Below are positions 1 through 9,371 of a DNA stretch of 14,924 nucleotides, in pieces. Each line of letters opens with the position of its first letter. Position 1 is the stretch's first letter. The stretch spans positions 1 to 14,924 of the forward strand of contig SDVU01000335.1 in the NCBI GenBank assembly GCA_016256075.1, in the 5' to 3' direction. The notes below the pieces were generated by a model that did no database searches, was not told where the DNA came from, and saw only the letters and a program-made list of their open reading frames with translations. Both the position numbers and the translations under genes were made by a program. This DNA is from Dictyocoela muelleri (Eukaryota; Microsporidia).

Positions 1-190
1 CTTATAATTTTTTAAGTGTAAGCTTTTTATTTTTAATTGAAACTTTATATTTTTCAAAAAAAAATCTATTTTTAGTGGGAAGATCTGTAAAAAATTTAAT
101 TACACTACAAGAACTATAGTTTACACTTAAAGAATTCAAAATATACAAATGTAAACTTTAAACAATCTATGTGTATGCCTTAAATTTTTT

Positions 191-325
191 ATTGAGAATT
201 TTCTATTTTTAATGGGAACATTCTATTTATTAATGAGAACTTCCCATTATTTAGTGAAAAATTTTCATTTTTTAATGGTAAAATTCCATTTATTAATGAT
301 ACTTTCCATTTATTAGCCGAAAATC
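191..325. repeat. Degenerate AT-rich minisatellite
   Basis: About six imperfect units of roughly 20-23 nt share the pattern TTCCATTTATTAATGRGAAC. Related single units occur at about 65-98. No coding potential is seen. The array lies in a gene-free stretch and may be internal to a transposon whose right end is at 442. Unit boundaries are approximate because copies differ by small insertions and substitutions. Confidence 0.6.
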
Positions 326-403
326 TTGTAAAAAATTTAAATTTTCAAAAAAAATATATTAAAAATATGGTGAGTTTTTTCCATAATAAAAGATGGTGAA
401 AAA

Positions 404-442
404 GCTAAAACTCGCCATATGGTGAGTTTTAGCCCAGCCCTG
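404..442. mobile_element. Hairpin and likely hAT-type transposon terminus
   Basis: Positions 404-433 form a 15+15 nt palindrome with one mismatch, centred on CCATATGG. It runs straight into CCCAGCCCTG, which read on the minus strand is CAGGGCTGGGC, a typical hAT-style terminal sequence. The element would extend leftward from 442. No matching opposite end and no copy of the flanking octamer GCAGCTTG was found in 1-400, so the other end is lost or outside the window. Family assignment rests only on the terminal sequence. Confidence 0.35.
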
Positions 443-734
443 GCAGCTTGATTAAAAAATTTTTTATTTTAATTCTGTTTCTTGTCGTTAAAATTCTTTT
501 GTGATTTTTACGCTCAGCAGAAATTTTAAATATCATAATCCTAATTATTTTTAATCATTTTTAAAATAATTTATAAATGTCATTAGCTGTTAAAATTAAA
601 TCAACTGTGTCCAATTTTTCTAATATTTTATAACTGATTATGAATTATCAAATTATTTATAGTGAAACATAATAGACTTCTTAGGTGTTGAATAAACATA
701 AAAATCATGTCGATTAAAATAATTGTAAAAATTG
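443..734. other. AT-rich stretch with nothing recognised
   Basis: No reading frame, RNA gene or repeat that I can support. It separates the hAT-like end at 442 from the SINE relic that begins near 735. Confidence 0.5.
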
Positions 735-825
735 TAAATTTATGACAGTCTATAATATATCCTGCCTAGTTATTGATAAACGGAAACCACATATAAATCC
801 GGTAGAAAAGGTGTGGTTTAGAACA
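735..825 (+). mobile_element. Decayed fragment of the tRNA-derived SINE-like repeat
   Basis: The segment around 757-803 aligns to the 3' half of the repeat family seen at 3670-4098, 7332-7795 and 12668-13910. Its ATATCCTGCC, AGTTATTGATAA and CACATATA blocks match in order, with roughly four in five bases identical over about 45 bp. Weaker similarity continues to about 825. Orientation matches the copy at 3670. The same bases can be read as a DDE-transposase-like peptide, treated separately as doubtful. The transposon end at 881 begins just downstream and may have cut the repeat. Confidence 0.5.
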
Positions 826-880
826 TTAAAAAAACATATAACACTAAAGTCCAAGGTTTCTAAAAAAATCGGAATATATA

Positions 881-2905
881 CAGTAGATGGTGGTTTTTAC
901 GACGCGAATTCATAAAAAGATTACGTAAAAAACACCTTTTGTGTAAAAATCACCTTAAGTTAAAAAAATATAATTAAAGTTAATAATGTTTAATATTCAG
1001 GGCTCTTTGGTAAATTTCTTAAAGACATAAAAATATAATAAAGATCCTTTAGACGGTTTTACTACATACTCGTAAATTATTAAATCGGCAGCATCATATA
1101 TTTTTCTTTAAATGTTTGCTATTTTTTTGCAAAATATTAAGAAGATCCGCAAAAATTTTAGAAAATTCGAATATTAGAGAATCGGGATTATTTTAATCTA
1201 CCGTATAAATATCTTTAAAGGAAACCAAATCCACATCTAAATTGTCTATAAGGGTCTCATCGATTTTAAATCCACATTATATCATTTTTTCCGGCATGTT
1301 CACACAGGTCAGCTTTGTTCCAACAATTTTATCTTATTGTGATTGCTACTTGATCAATGGAATCATCGATATATTAAATCATATTTAAAATATTAATTTT
1401 ATTAAACTTATGAAGGAATCATATCATTATTAAAATCCATGTAAACTAGAAAAGTTGTATTTTTTTGTTTAATTTTCAAACAATAGATTTATGATTTCAA
1501 TATCTATTGGCTGGATAATTGTGGTTGCGTTTTTAAATGTAAATAAAAAAAATTTATTTATGTTCTGACATTCACTATATGTTAAAAATTATAAAGTATA
1601 ATTAAAATATAAATGGTTTTTACGATTAGTCAAGTGTTTAAATGTGATATATACTTCTGAAAACACTCTCTGAAAGCCATTATGATTTATCAGACCAGTA
1701 AGAAATATTATAAAAATCTTACTAAATTCAAAAAGTCTCTCTGATTCATTGATCTCTTGATATACAAAGATTTTACCCCTTCGACAAATAATTTAATCAC
1801 TGACATAATTATATAACGTGTCTTGTTTAGCTTTATATCTTTATGATCATTTTTTATTATAAACAAAGGATCTATCTGAACTTTTTCAATACAGATTTGT
1901 TTCGTCAATATTGAATATTTCTCTCTTAGAATATCCGGTGATTTCTTCTTTTAAACAATAATTAAAGAAAAATTCGGTTTGTGTCTACACGTTTGATTTA
2001 TAATGTTATCCAACGCTATCAATATATTCTTTTTTATATTTTTTTTACTATATGATCTTTTACTTTTCTCTCCTGACTATATTTTTTTCTTATTAAAATC
2101 TTATACAATAACTTTAATAACTTAAAAATTAACTGCTATAAGGTATTCTCTCAGCTTTATATTCCGTTTTGCAATACATGCGTATTATCTATATGATCGT
2201 AAAAAAGGCTTATACTTTGTTTAATTTAATGAGATTATATCCGGAAATTAGGATTAAAGGAAATTAAAAGAGTTAAATGGTGGACTATGATTATTGTTTT
2301 ATTTAAAGGAGAAAATAAATTCTTATTGATTTATAAAGATATAAAAGAAAATATAAATTAAATAAACATAATTTTTGGAAATTCTTCTTTTTGTTCATTT
2401 CTTACAACCTCTGACGGTAGTCAGAAAAAAAACATTGTATTTTTTATATTTGATAAGATAAACCTATGTTTACAAAACATGAATGTTTTTATATATTTTA
2501 AGAGGATGACACGGTTACATTGATTTTCTGAAAATATATCCGGTGAATTTGTCTTAAAAATAGCTTCTCTTGGTATATCTGCTTTTCAAGTATTTTTTTG
2601 CTCGTATAAATTTGCGTAAAAATTTATGTATAAATATATTTTTTTTAGAAAATTGTCGATAAATTATACATAGAAAAATGGATTTAAAAAAGTTAAGCGT
2701 AAAAAACAACAATTGCGTAAAAAACGCTATCAAGAAAATTTAATATAAGTTATATTAAAATAGTACTTTCTAATATACACGACTATTACACCTTGTGTTC
2801 TTATTACAGTCATATTATGCACAATAAAATGTATATTTGATTTATTTTTAATAGAGTTTACGTAAAATCCACCTTTTCGAATGTCGTAAAAACCACCGTC
2901 TACAG
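881..2905 (-). mobile_element. Dead pogo/Tigger-type DNA transposon with inverted ends
   Basis: The left end begins CAGTAGATGGTGG at 881. The right end, read on the minus strand from 2905, begins CTGTAGACGGTGG. The two ends match at 21 of 23 bases through GGTTTTTACGAC. A CAG start preceded by TA and a length of 2025 bp fit the pogo/Tigger branch of Tc1/mariner, and a pogo-like transposase relic lies inside on the minus strand. The TA duplication is visible on the left but not on the right. Further CGTAAAAA boxes near 926, 2613, 2698, 2714 and 2860 look like subterminal repeats. The element has no intact frame, so it is an old copy. Confidence 0.65.
1597..1949 (-). pseudogene. pogo/Tigger transposase relic (DDE_1 family)
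   Basis: Read on the minus strand, the segment starts with a peptide containing IFNIDETNLY (1892-1918). This matches the DETGL catalytic-Asp motif of pogo/Tigger transposases. A TGA stop at 1889-1891 stands where the family has Trp after the Tyr. In another frame comes KTRYIIMSVI, then VKSLYIKRSMNQRDFL, which match the family block with 'ltvm..N..G' and 'pLvIgks.nPrcF'. A further frame change leads to IIMAFRECFQKYISHLN, resembling the AWM-turn block, and to KTIYILII, like the start of the next catalytic strand before 'LLlDN'. The order and spacing of these blocks are those of the family. At least two frame changes and several stops are present. An HTH-like peptide (RSYSKKNIKKNILIALDN) at about 1985-2055 may be the N-terminal end, but it lies too close and implies a deletion. 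It sits inside matching inverted ends at 881 and 2905. Confidence 0.6.
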
Positions 2906-3669
2906 AGATATTTTCAACACGCAATATTTATAGAAAAAAGTTTTATACATTAATTTTTATTTTATTTAAAATTATATATAATTAATAAAATTAATTACAT
3001 CATAATATATTATAGATCTCCGCTTTTTAATCACCTATGAGACTGACGAGAATCACTCTACTTGGATATCCATTTTAAAATATGATGTAACTATATTTTT
3101 TGATTTACTATTTATATTCGTGTCAATCTTTCAATGTGTTTTTTCCCATATACACGTCTTTACTCTGAAATTCGGTGTTTGTGCAGAATGGGCCATTTTG
3201 TCTAAGTTTCAAATGTTCATGCATGTTTTTACTTTATGAATATGTTTATACTTTATTTTGAACATTGAATTTATATTGAGTATAGAATGATATTTGTTTT
3301 TAAAACAAGTTGGAATTAAATATGGATTGGTTAAGGCTACACTGTCATGCTAATTAAGCGACAGAGACGTCATTCGGTTTAGAAAGTAGTAAGATGTGTG
3401 TACTTAAAATTTATATAATTTTAAAATTTTATATTTTCCAATATAAGCTTTAGAATATTTATTCTAAGATAGATTTTTTGTAACTCACCTGTATCCGCCT
3501 TTCCTTTGTACCATTAATCTGTAAGAAATAGATAATTATAGCCCCTTTATTGATTTTAACATACACTACTGATTATGACATGATGCTATTTAGCCGCTCA
3601 TGCATCGTATCGACACTTCAATTAATTATAAAATATTAAATAATTCTTGTAAGCATTCCTGAGTCGATT
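2906..3669. other. Gene-free stretch, nothing recognised
   Basis: No frame longer than a few dozen codons, no clear repeat and no RNA gene. Base composition is slightly less extreme than in the minisatellites. It may be decayed mobile DNA. A small inverted pair (AATGTTCA near 3210, TGAACATT near 3260) is the only structure seen and is weak. Confidence 0.5.
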
Positions 3670-4098
3670 ACAACCAGATATCTCTGTGGTTAGTACTCTT
3701 GAATGAAACATTTAAGTATCATAAATTCAATTTCAAATAATCGAGAATGTCATTAAGATGTAAATAACCATGAAAGTATAGTACAATATATTTTTTAGTG
3801 TGTTCTAGCCGATTAAGATTTGGTATAATATGACAATGAAGCAGAAACGACTCTCTTAGATGTGGGGATGGGTCCGGCGACGCATTTCGGCAAAAAGTAA
3901 TAGAGCTAAAAAATCTTGAAAAATTCTATGATTATCTGTATCCTGCTGAAATATTGAAAAAAAATCACATATACATACCTTTAGATAGCTTATTAGTGGC
4001 GTATTACTGAACACTATGAAACAAAGGTATAAAGACCATAGTTAGATGCAATTCACCAGGTTTGCAATTATGAATAGGTTAGCATAAAATTAATTAAC
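3670..4098 (+). mobile_element. SINE-like repeat, copy C (tRNA-derived head, plus strand)
   Basis: This copy is in the opposite orientation to the copies at 7332-7795 and 12668-13910 and aligns to them along its whole length. The tRNA-like head begins near 3673 (CCAGATATC, then CTGTGGTTAGTAC as the A-box region, then CTTGAATG and TTTAAGTATC, which can form an anticodon-like stem). The B-box region near 3726-3740 is badly worn. The body carries shared blocks: CCGATTAAGA, GACAATGAAGCAGAA, the GC-richer GGCGACGCA next to CGGCAAAAAGTA, TGTATCCTGC and TAGATAGCTTA. The 3' end near 4098 is the AT-rich tail corresponding to CATGTAATATATA in the others. It is the most diverged of the three full-length copies. 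Confidence 0.65.
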
Positions 4099-4273
4099 TA
4101 AGATATTCAGATAAACTTTACATCATTTATAAACTTTTGATTGATCAATTTCCCTATATATAAAGTGACATCAAATGTTCTGAATCAATATATTTGAATT
4201 TACATTAATAGAGATGAGAGCTATTGTACAAATTTATTTTTACTCACAAAATGATATTTACAAAACATCTTGA

Positions 4274-4398
4274 AATTTCATAATAAAAATTTAATTTCAT
4301 AATAAAAAATAAATTTTAAAATCTAAAAAATAAATTTTAAAATAAAAATTTAATTTCATAATAAAATTTAATTTCATAATAAAAAAATTAATTTCATT
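4274..4398. repeat. Minisatellite abutting the start of the 939-residue gene
   Basis: Alternating units of TTTCATAATAAAAATTTAA and AAATAAATTTTAAAA are repeated several times and stop five bases before the ATG at 4404. The array therefore occupies the position of the proximal promoter and 5' leader. Whether it affects expression cannot be told from sequence. Confidence 0.75.
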
Positions 4399-4399
4399 A

Positions 4400-4403
4400 C
4401 CCC
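4400..4403 (+). promoter_or_regulatory. CCCC start-codon signal
   Basis: The sequence TTACCCCATG places four C directly before the ATG in an otherwise almost C-free region. CCC-like motifs immediately upstream of the start are a known microsporidian signal. It supports ATG 4404 as the true start. Confidence 0.7.
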
Positions 4404-7223
4404 ATGCTACACCTATTGCTATACATTTTATCTACCGAGATTCTCTTAATTCCCGACAACCCATGGCAATACATACAAATATCAACAAACAACTCCCAAA
4501 CACACCGGACAACCTTAAAACAATTACCTGAATTTTTAAATATAAGTACCAAAGAATTTAAACTATCAAATATCAACTCTCCAAAAGAAATTTATCCAAA
4601 TAAAATACTTATCAACAAATTAAATTATAAGAAAAATATCGAAAATGAAAAATTTTTTATCAAAAATTTTGGAGAAGTAAAAAAATCAACATTATTATCG
4701 ATTTACGTATCACTCATCCCCGAGTTTATTGACAGGAACATTCATCTTGTTTATAATGATAATGAGGAAATTAAAACATATTTTCAATCCGTGTTTTTCA
4801 ATAGTGGTAGAAAGTTAAAATCGCTTATCCCTAAGTCCCTCTTAGTTTTATCAAGACATCTACAGCTCAACAATATATCCAAAGATAAGAATGAAGATGA
4901 TGCTAAAAAATCAAATAAGGAAGATATTAATAAATCTATTAAAGAAGATAAATCTACTGATGATAAATTCTTAATTATCAATCTTTATGATAAAATAATT
5001 TCATTGTCTCTTTACAATGTCAATGACAAAATAAAAAGAATTTATTCTTCTTTTTACAATTTTGGAAGCGAAGATATTGAAAATTTAATAAATGAAGAAA
5101 TTAAGAATAAAATTAAAAACATCTTTAAAAATAAAAATATCATTTTTAAAAGAAGTAAAGAATGCATAAACTATGAAGCTATAAAAGAAAATGAATCTTT
5201 GCATAAAATGAAAAATGATAACTGCGAAGGAGATAAAGAAAAACTTTATTGCTTCACGGATAAGATTTATAAAAACATCTTTCATCGAATAAATCACGAT
5301 ATTCCTGAATATAAAGAATTGGTAATAACACTTTATGACTCTAATGGTAACAAAAAAATGCAATCAAAAGAAGAAGTTGTTTTCAGTTTGAAAAACATCA
5401 ATGAAAAGATAAAAAATATGATTTACGATAAGTTTAACAGTCCTGAAATGAAAAATAATTTTCAAAAAATTTATGAATTAGCCGGTGATGATCTGAAAAT
5501 TCTATTTTGCAGTGAAATCAAATTTAGACATTTTTTAAAAAATATTTTTAATAATGATTTTAAAAATGATGAATTAAATAATGATGAATTAAATAATGAT
5601 GAATTAATTAATGATGAATTAATTAATAATGAATTAATTAATGATATTTTCAACGGTCATAAAATTCTTAATTTTTATACTGATAAAGAAATTCTTTGGG
5701 GATATCCATTTGTTAAAAATAATGTTGATTGTGGTGTTTTTGAGAATAATTTTTATAATCAAAAGGACAGAGAAGTAGAAGAAATAAAAAGAAAAATTAA
5801 AAATTATCAACGATTTGAAAGATTTTTAGATGAACATTTGAAGAAAAAAGGTGAAGATAAAAAAAATGAGGATAAAAATGATAATGAAGATAAAAATATT
5901 AAAAATCAAAATCATAAAAATATTAAAAATGAAAATATTAAAGATGAAGATAAAAATATTAAAAATGAATTTGAGGGGGAATTTATTTATGCCTCACAAA
6001 ACGATCTTGAAAAAATTAATTCGCTTTATAAAGAATTAAATACACTTCTTAAAACGGATTATGATTACTCCAGAAAAGTCGAACAATTTATGTCAATTCG
6101 AGATAAACTTGTTAGAGAAGAGAAATTTAAAACAAAAGAAATTTTAAGGAGAAAAGAAGGAAGAGATATGTTAGAAAGAAGTATTATGGAATTAAAGGAA
6201 GAAATTCAAAAAATCAAATATAATAAATTTTATAATGCTCTAAAAAAGAATAAGAATGAAGTTAAAAGCAATATTAAAGATATTTATAAATATCCTCAAT
6301 TCAAAAAGATGTTTGATGATTTTAAAAAAGAAATTGAAATTAATGTAAAATGGTTTGATGAAAATAAAGAAGATCCGAATGTTGGTTTTAGCGAATTTTT
6401 TAACAGGCATGTTGATTTAAAAAGTAGTTTTCAAATTCTTGAAAATGAATTAAAAAGAATTGAAATGATGAAAAAGAAAAATAAAAAATCAAAGACCGAT
6501 GAAAAAGAAAATGTCAATAAAGAAGAAAATGCTAAGAAAGAAGAAATTGAAAATCAAGAAAATGATAAGAAAGAAGATAATAAAGAAAAAATTGAAAATC
6601 AAGAAAATGATAAGCAAGAAGATAATAAAGAAGCTGCGAATGATGTAAACAATAAGAATAAAGAATCGAAAAATGAAAATAAAGATGTTATTAATGATAA
6701 AAAAGATACGAATAACGAGAATAAAGAAGTTGATAGTGACAGTGTTGATGATGATAAAAAAGGAGATGTTATTTCAGTTAAGAGTGATGATGAAGAGTCT
6801 GAATTAGACAATGAAGATAAAAATAATCTCAGAGATTTACTTAGAAAAGTTATGTCTAAAGAAAACCGGGGAAAAAATAGCACCGAAAAAGAATTTTTCA
6901 GGAGTGAAGCAGGAAATAAATTGAAAGAAATTCTGAGAGAAGGAATGAGTGATATTGAAAAATCATTAATAAGGAAAGATAAAAAAGCAGAAAAAGATAA
7001 AAAAGCTGAAAAGGATAAAAAGGCCGGAAAACAACCTGATAAAAAGAGACCTGATATCCCAAAAACTGATGAAAATAAACCCGAAGATGTGCTGAATAAA
7101 AACACTCAAGAAGAAAATAAATGGTACAAATCAAAAGATTTATTTCAAAATATTTATAAACAATTTAGGAAGATTAACAATGAAAAAACTGACGATGATA
7201 ATTCTGAGAAAAAGGAACTTTAA
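4404..7223 (+). CDS. Probable ER-lumenal, highly diverged Hsp70-like protein (GRP170/Lhs1 type)
   Basis: Intact 939-residue frame. Residues 1-16 form a hydrophobic signal-peptide-like segment and the last four residues are KKEL, similar to an ER-retrieval signal. No sequence motif is diagnostic, but the block order fits a large Hsp70. GRKLKSLIPKSLLVLSRHL (135-153) sits where the family has 'AGL..L.LIN...A.AL'. FLIINLYDKIISLSLYN (190-206) sits at the 'v.fyDmGs...v.i' strand. NFYTDKEILWGYPF (422-435) matches 'NxDEAvAxGA'. Charged low-complexity linkers occur at about 165-189, 388-416 and 484-526. A long helical part (530-690), including KWFDENKEDPN near 650, resembles the GRP170 C-terminal helices. 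The rest is a Lys/Glu/Asp/Asn-rich tail with KDKKAE repeats near 859-876. The usual phosphate-binding Gly motifs of active Hsp70s are not visible, so nucleotide binding is doubtful. The start is supported by the CCCC signal. AATAAA lies at 7235. Alternatively it is an unrelated secreted coiled-coil protein. Confidence 0.85.
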   Translation: MLHLLLYILSTEILLIPDNPWQYIQISTNNSQTHRTTLKQLPEFLNISTKEFKLSNINSPKEIYPNKILINKLNYKKNIENEKFFIKNFGEVKKSTLLSIYVSLIPEFIDRNIHLVYNDNEEIKTYFQSVFFNSGRKLKSLIPKSLLVLSRHLQLNNISKDKNEDDAKKSNKEDINKSIKEDKSTDDKFLIINLYDKIISLSLYNVNDKIKRIYSSFYNFGSEDIENLINEEIKNKIKNIFKNKNIIFKRSKECINYEAIKENESLHKMKNDNCEGDKEKLYCFTDKIYKNIFHRINHDIPEYKELVITLYDSNGNKKMQSKEEVVFSLKNINEKIKNMIYDKFNSPEMKNNFQKIYELAGDDLKILFCSEIKFRHFLKNIFNNDFKNDELNNDELNNDELINDELINNELINDIFNGHKILNFYTDKEILWGYPFVKNNVDCGVFENNFYNQKDREVEEIKRKIKNYQRFERFLDEHLKKKGEDKKNEDKNDNEDKNIKNQNHKNIKNENIKDEDKNIKNEFEGEFIYASQNDLEKINSLYKELNTLLKTDYDYSRKVEQFMSIRDKLVREEKFKTKEILRRKEGRDMLERSIMELKEEIQKIKYNKFYNALKKNKNEVKSNIKDIYKYPQFKKMFDDFKKEIEINVKWFDENKEDPNVGFSEFFNRHVDLKSSFQILENELKRIEMMKKKNKKSKTDEKENVNKEENAKKEEIENQENDKKEDNKEKIENQENDKQEDNKEAANDVNNKNKESKNENKDVINDKKDTNNENKEVDSDSVDDDKKGDVISVKSDDEESELDNEDKNNLRDLLRKVMSKENRGKNSTEKEFFRSEAGNKLKEILREGMSDIEKSLIRKDKKAEKDKKAEKDKKAGKQPDKKRPDIPKTDENKPEDVLNKNTQEENKWYKSKDLFQNIYKQFRKINNEKTDDDNSEKKEL
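5565..5651 (+). repeat. In-frame 15-nt tandem repeat inside the Hsp70-like gene
   Basis: Five near-identical 15-nt units encode NDELN/NDELI and occupy residues 388-416. They lie in what would be a surface loop just before the last block of the ATPase-like region. Units differ by single bases, so the array looks recent. It is a likely site of length variation between strains. Confidence 0.8.
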
Positions 7224-7331
7224 TTGTTTTATAAAATAAACTTTTTATGGGAATATTTTTAATATTATTTATCTTGAGTTATGATTTTTATCATTTGATA
7301 TTATTTTTTATATCTTTATTAAAAATGAGTG

Positions 7332-7795
7332 ATGATATATATATTACATGCTGACAACATTATAGCCGCCAAACTGGTGGGTTTTCTCTTAGATTTGTCT
7401 AAGATCTTTTGATACTGGCGGTCCATAAACACATCACTTCTAAGCTACCTAGTGTATCCAGCTGTATATGCGATTTTCGTCTTATCAATGACTCGGCAGG
7501 ATACAGGTAATTAATGGCTTTTCATGATATTTTATTTTTCACTACTTTTTGCCGAGTTGCGTCGCCGCACTCATCCCCACACCTAGGAGAGTCCCTTCTG
7601 CTTCATTGTCATATTAGATCAATTCTTAATCAGCTATACCACACTAGAACAACTGTATACTATACTATAATTATATAATTATGGCCGCTTAATGTCATTC
7701 TCTCATTATTTATTAAAGAGTGAAGTCAGCTGGATTGGAACCACGATACTTAAATTTTACATTCAAGTCTGTTAACCAATAAGCTATCTGGCCCC
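7332..7795 (-). mobile_element. SINE-like repeat, copy A (uninterrupted, minus strand)
   Basis: The head is read on the minus strand from 7795: GGGGCCAGATAGC, an A-box-like TAGCTTATTGG (7776-7786), a possible anticodon arm with a 7-bp stem and 7-nt loop, and a B-box-like GGTTCCAATCC (7732-7742). The spacing is that of a tRNA. The unrelated body of about 390 bp has strong blocks in common with copy B: GCTATACCACACT, CACTACTTTTTGCCGAG, TGCGTCGCCGCACTCATCC, ATCAATGACTC and ATACAGGTAATTA. The 3' tail is ATATATAT-rich near 7335. It is 464 bp long, against 460 bp for copy B after its insertion and one target copy are removed. It has no coding capacity. No clear target duplication flanks it. Confidence 0.75.
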
Positions 7796-8423
7796 GTTGT
7801 TAAATATCCATTTTTTAATCTTTCTATGACATCTAATATACCTTCTTAGTGGAAGATTGTGGTTTGAGATCTTCAGATGACAATAAGAAATCAAAAGATT
7901 AATGTGTTCTAGATACGATCCAGGTATTATAAATAAGATGAATATGCCGTAAACTAATGAAAGAGATTTATACCTGTCAAGGGTTTACATGTTAAAAATA
8001 ATGATAGTAAAAATATAAACATGTCATCATTTTCTAGTCATCCTTGAAGTTAGCCATTGGATTGAAGATAAAATAAAATAATAAATAACTTTTCGACGTC
8101 ATTAATTGTTAATTACATTTGCTTCAATAAACCGGTGATGAATACCTCACTTACAAACTACAAATTTGAGCATTTTTCTAATATCACAATTTTATAGTAT
8201 GAAACTTAAAAATAGAGTAATACTTATTTTAAGGTATTTGTAGAGACTTTAAAATTATTCTATAAGCTTTGACTATTTTTTCTAGATTATTTTTGTATAA
8301 GCTAAAAATATAACAAAAAACGGTTTATAATTTTTTTTATTTAGAATTTGAATAAATATCCTTTCCCTTGTTCTTAAAAATCATTGATGATAACATTGCT
8401 ACCCTAAAAAGTTTCACCTGCGC
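7796..8423. other. Gene-free stretch between SINE copy A and a minisatellite
   Basis: No supported gene or repeat. Scattered bits such as GTTCTAGATACGATCC near 7905 are not enough to call another tRNA-like head. Confidence 0.5.
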
Positions 8424-8703
8424 AATATAAAGAATTTTAAATATAAAGAATTTTAAATATAAAGAATTTTAAATATAAAGAATTTTAAACAAAAAAAAGT
8501 TTTAAATATAAAGAATTTTAAATATAAAGAATTTTAAACAAAAAAGAATTTTAAACTTAAAGAATTTTAAACAAAAAAGAATTTAAACAAAAAAGAATTT
8601 TAAACTTAAAGAATTTTAAACTTAAAGAATTTTAAACTTAAAGAAATTTAAACTTAAATAATTTTAAATATAAAGACTTTTAAGTTTAAAGACTTTTAAA
8701 ATA
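8424..8703. repeat. 16-nt minisatellite upstream of the 86-residue gene
   Basis: About seventeen units of ATATAAAGAATTTTAA and variants (ACAAAAAAGAATTTTAA, ACTTAAAGAATTTTAA) form a tandem array. The first units are nearly identical and the later ones are more mixed, so expansion is directional or recent at the 5' side. It ends about 255 bp before the ATG at 8958. Confidence 0.85.
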
Positions 8704-8954
8704 AATATTCAAATATTTGACAATTAGTTTTATTTTTTTTTTAAATAAAAATTCTTTACGATTTTTTTTTGTGATTTTTATTTAAAGAGTGATACAAAAT
8801 TTATTTTGGTTAATTGATTAAAAATGTTAAAAATAACTTTTATTTTAATCAACTTAAGATAAAAATCTTATTATACTCCGGTGCCTTAATGATAATAATT
8901 AAAACATTAGTGTAGATAATTTTATTTTAATAACCACAACTAATTATCACAATA

Positions 8955-8957
8955 CCC
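8955..8957 (+). promoter_or_regulatory. CCC start-codon signal
   Basis: AATACCCATG puts CCC directly before the ATG. It is one of the reasons to accept the short frame that follows as a real gene. Confidence 0.65.
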
Positions 8958-9218
8958 ATGTTTTTCACAACACTTGACAAAATAATTCCCAAAACCTACA
9001 TCTACTCATTTGGCAGAATAAAACTTAAAATAAAAAATGTTTACATTGTAGAATACAAAAATATAAATAAAAAAATATTCACGACAGAAGAGTTATTTGA
9101 AAATGATTGGATACGGTTCTATGGATTTTACGATGTGATTATTAAAGTCGTATGGGTTGAAAAAATTTATTTAGACATTAACCTGATTGAACGGTGTATT
9201 GAATATTTAGAAATGTAA
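8958..9218 (+). CDS. Small protein of unknown function, possibly a single OB-fold
   Basis: This 86-residue frame has an ATG preceded by CCC, and an AATAAA about 60 bases after the stop. The predicted protein is compact, rich in beta-branched and aromatic residues, and has no signal peptide or membrane segment. The alternation of short strands (YIYSFGRIKLKIK, then NVYIVEYKNI), a linker, WIRFYGFYDVIIKVVWVEKI (51-70) and a final helix (NLIERCIEYLEM, 75-86) is the layout of small OB-fold proteins such as RPA3 (replication protein A 14-kDa subunit) or Ten1. FENDWIRFYGF is where RPA3 has 'ds.yvEfvG+'. That is a pattern judgement, not a firm homology. It is convergent with the V-ATPase gene. The frame could be a lineage-specific protein instead. 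Confidence 0.7.
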   Translation: MFFTTLDKIIPKTYIYSFGRIKLKIKNVYIVEYKNINKKIFTTEELFENDWIRFYGFYDVIIKVVWVEKIYLDINLIERCIEYLEM

Positions 9219-9371
9219 TCAGAAAGGATAAAATCGATTTAATTTAAATAATTGATAATAGTTGTATTAGGGAAGTTTTAATAAAAAGATAAAAATAATA
9301 ACAAAAGTTTGAACGTAAAAAAATTATTAATAAAGATCAATCAAAAGACTTAATTTAGAAAATATGAATAA

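Noticed and set aside
2730-2924. 64-codon minus-strand frame containing GGFYDIRKGGFYVN
   Set aside because: It lies across the right inverted end and subterminal boxes of the pogo-type element. The repeated GGFY is the DNA repeat GGTGGTTTTTAC in translation.
1-4400. LTR or other retroelement fossils in the gene-free left part
   Set aside because: No reverse transcriptase, protease or integrase motif and no long direct repeats were seen. The relics recognised are DNA transposons and SINE-like copies.
6599-7134. Long Ser/Leu/Phe-rich frames on the minus strand
   Set aside because: They are the complement of the Lys/Glu/Asp-rich tail of the 939-residue protein, an expected effect of its codon bias.
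8424-8703. CRISPR-like array
   Set aside because: Units are contiguous 16-mers with no unique spacers, in a eukaryotic setting. It is a minisatellite.
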